64,000 bases of DNA, taken from NCBI RefSeq assembly GCF_016775705.1, contig NZ_CP068760.1:3596001-3660000 (forward strand). Direction: 5' to 3'. The notes beneath the pieces are model-generated. The model was not told the origin of the DNA, searched no databases, and was given only the letters and a program-made list of their open reading frames with translations. Within the stretch, counting starts at the first letter, position 1, and the number at the start of each line of letters is the position of its first letter. Positions 62,416-64,000 of the stretch are shown here, piece after piece. The DNA comes from Chryseobacterium cucumeris. Its GTDB lineage: Bacteria; Bacteroidota; Bacteroidia; Flavobacteriales; Weeksellaceae. The position numbers and the translations under genes were made by a program.

Positions 62416-63171
62416 CTATCTTGTTGTATATCCGCCGTTGGCAAATATGGTCTGCCCCGTAATCCACCAGCCTTCTGTTACCAGGAATTCCACCAGCGGA
62501 GCAATATCCTTAATATCGGTAAGCCCTCCCAATGCGGATGCAGACTTATGATAAGCGACAGCATCGTCAGTTTCCTGTCCGTAGAAGAAAGGAGTATCCA
62601 TCGGACCAGGTGCTACTGCCGTTACAGAGATACCTCTTGCCCCAAATTCTTTGGAAGCCGCTCTTGTAAAATGCTCTACCGGTGCTTTTGCTCCTGCATA
62701 CGTGGAATACAATCCGGTGTACGCTGCCAGCAATGAAGTAACAATCGTACAGATTTTTCCGTGATCGTTTAGTTTTTTACCCGCTTCCTGTAAAAAGAAA
62801 TACGCAGATTTCGAGTTTACATTGAACATGGTGTCATATTCAGCTTCCGTCGTTTCAGAAAATGGCTTTTTCAATACCATCCCAACAGTATTGATGGCAA
62901 TATCCACTCCTCCGAAACGGGAAATAGTTTCATCGAAAAACTTCGTGATATTGTCTACTTTGGTAAGGTCTCCCTGAAATAAGAATGCTTCCGCTCCTAA
63001 TGCCTGTACCTCAGCCAATGTTTTTTCACTTTCAGCTCTTGAGCTTTCGCTGTTGTAGTGGATAGCCAGCTTTGCTCCTTTTGAGGCAAAATCTCTGCTT
63101 AATAATCCTCCTAAGTTTTTACCTCCTCCGGCAATTAAAACCACTTTTCCCTGTACATTTTGTGTTGACAT
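62416..63171 (-). CDS. Short-chain dehydrogenase/reductase
   Basis: 251 residues from the ATG at 63171; the longer frame to 63228 adds a hydrophobic segment with no basis. Rossmann motif KVVLIAGGGKNLGGLLSRD (GxxxGxG variant: GGGKNLGG), NTVG at the centre, and the catalytic YSTYAGAK (YxxxK) with upstream Ser in IVTSLL. GPMDTPFF follows. Related to FabG-like and glucose-1-dehydrogenase-like SDRs; the substrate is not determinable. NADP(H) preference is uncertain. Confidence 0.88.
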   Translation of the reverse strand: MSTQNVQGKVVLIAGGGKNLGGLLSRDFASKGAKLAIHYNSESSRAESEKTLAEVQALGAEAFLFQGDLTKVDNITKFFDETISRFGGVDIAINTVGMVLKKPFSETTEAEYDTMFNVNSKSAYFFLQEAGKKLNDHGKICTIVTSLLAAYTGLYSTYAGAKAPVEHFTRAASKEFGARGISVTAVAPGPMDTPFFYGQETDDAVAYHKSASALGGLTDIKDIAPLVEFLVTEGWWITGQTIFANGGYTTR

Positions 63172-63197
63172 GTTTTTATATTTAAATGTTAATAAAA

Positions 63198-63205
63198 CAA
63201 AGGTC
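63198..63205 (-). promoter_or_regulatory. -7-like element of the SDR gene
   Basis: GACCTTTG on the minus strand (one mismatch from TAnnTTTG), 26 bases before the start codon. Confidence 0.35.
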
Positions 63206-63208
63206 AAT

Positions 63209-63460
63209 AATAAAAATGGCCTCAACATGGTGAAATTTTCGGGAATTTTTATTTATTCATTTAAACCGAATAAAAAATGTTTATTATTTTATGTAAACAA
63301 TAGTTTTTAATAGAATGCTATTTACCAACCAGATACACTTCGGAACACGTCATTTCAGTTAAACACTCCTATATAATTCCCAAACCAACCTCCATTTTAG
63401 GCATAACATTTGATACCTTCCTCCCGTATCACGCACCACCACTTCATTTTTAATATATTT
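63209..63460. other. Gap upstream of the orphan terminator, no gene seen
   Basis: AT-rich DNA between the SDR promoter and an orphan terminator at 63468. No ORF of interest. A small RNA could end at the terminator, but no clear promoter was found. Confidence 0.4.
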
Positions 63461-63467
63461 TTTTATA

Positions 63468-63493
63468 ATCCTCAGACTTCTGAGGATTTTTTT
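63468..63493 (+). terminator. Orphan terminator
   Basis: ATCCTCAG and CTGAGGAT form a perfect 8-bp stem with loop ACTT, followed by six Ts; T-rich on the other strand too. No + strand gene ends before it. Confidence 0.6.
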
Positions 63494-63600
63494 ATAGTAT
63501 TATTACAATTTTATGTACTGCTTCACACAGAACACAAGCATTAATTAAAACCATTTCTGATAATCAATCATTTAAAACCTGATTATTCATTTTATTGTTG

Positions 63601-63608
63601 TATATTTG
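63601..63608 (+). promoter_or_regulatory. -7 element of the cold-shock gene
   Basis: TATATTTG, exact consensus. The gene starts 247 bases later, leaving a long untranslated leader as is common for cold-shock genes. Confidence 0.6.
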
Positions 63609-63855
63609 CATATTAATAAACCAAGTCATTACTTTGTTTTCTGTAACGACCCGAATATTTTTTATTCAGTCTTTGCCTTTTGAGCAGCCATCTTTTTAAC
63701 TTTTATTCTTCTATTAAAGAACAATACTTGTCGGAATTTTAAAGCTCTGTATGATTGGAAATATCCAAGACAGGAAACATCGGCAGGCTTTATAGGTCTG
63801 ATACAGACCAGATTGAACCAATTAATTTATAGAAACTAAATACTAAAAATAATTT

Positions 63856-64000
63856 ATGGCAGATTCTTTTTCTAAAAAGGAAAATTTCAAGAAAAAAATT
63901 CAAAAGCAAAAAGAAAAGGCGCTAAGACGCGAAGAACGTAAAACGAACAACAACAAAGGGAAGGACATGGAGGATGTATTCATGTACGTGGATGAATTCG
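63856..64000 (+). CDS. N-terminal part of a cold-shock-domain protein (partial)
   Basis: 48 codons before the window ends. The start MADSFSKKENFKKKIQKQKE is followed by KALRREERK, KGKDMEDVFMYVDEF: a Lys-rich N-terminal extension that I associate with Bacteroidota cold-shock-domain proteins, placed before the RNP motifs. The RNA-binding domain itself lies outside the window, so the name rests on the extension only. The unusually long leader (promoter at 63601) fits cold-regulated translation. Confidence 0.6.
   Translation, partial: MADSFSKKENFKKKIQKQKEKALRREERKTNNNKGKDMEDVFMYVDEF

Noticed and set aside
63920..63950. Similarity of the AAGACGCGAAG stretch to the 41.4-kb element
   Set aside because: It is inside the cold-shock gene and short; probably chance.

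Overview
The window looks like a chromosomal segment from a flavobacterium of the Chryseobacterium / Elizabethkingia group (Bacteroidota). Evidence: AT-rich DNA, Bacteroidota-type promoters (TTG then about 19 bases then TAnnTTTG) in front of many genes, few Shine-Dalgarno sites, SusC/OMP-type TonB receptor, DUF1800/DUF1501 pair, tyrA, lgt and pnp of Bacteroidota type, and short peptides beginning MKNLKKLSRE, a leader I know mainly from Chryseobacterium. This assignment is inference from content.

Layout. 1-10.4 kb: a protein tail, a zinc-ribbon protein, then a LysM / LysM-PAAR-like / two-domain peptidoglycan hydrolase effector operon, followed by an AT-rich string of small lipoproteins and gene fragments that reads as an immunity-gene array. 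10.4-18.4 kb: tyrA behind a leader-peptide attenuator, then sdaA, amt, a hydrolase, two YceI proteins, glucokinase and an outer-membrane barrel on the minus strand. 18.8-21.6 kb: DUF1800 + DUF1501 pair. 22-33 kb: WYL regulator and HopJ-family protein divergent from rtcB, three tandem covarying hairpins, and a large TerD-like partner; then cobTSC (minus) and two RlaP-type nucleotidyltransferases flanking an unknown gene. 33-41 kb: TfoX-like protein, DUF2975 + XRE pair, ABC ATPase with an ABC-permease/M1-peptidase fusion, MarR regulator with TonB receptor. 41.7-47.7 kb: pnp, a sugar MFS transporter, DUF4260, rpsO. 48.0-48.8 kb: four tandem cysteine-rich GG-leader peptides missing from ordinary ORF calls. 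49-64 kb: mgtE, a BtuF-like protein, cupin, fRMsr, an MBL hydrolase, tRNA-Leu(CAA), a C1q-like protein, Na+/H+ antiporter, DHFR-like, AraC, lysC behind a second leader-peptide attenuator, VIT transporter, lgt, SDR, and the start of a cold-shock gene.

Most notable: (1) the four-peptide cluster shares the cysteine framework C-C-CC-C-C, the pattern of cystine-knot peptides, and its two transcription units have duplicated promoters; (2) tyrA and lysC each carry an 18-codon leader ORF with runs of the cognate amino-acid codon (Tyr-Tyr-Tyr; Lys-Lys-Ala-Lys-Lys), a terminator, and an antiterminator segment at the end of the leader ORF; (3) the rtcB locus carries a 56-bp-period triplet of hairpins with compensating base changes; (4) many intergenic gaps contain heptanucleotide-periodic DNA, and a ~200-bp dispersed element occurs four times.
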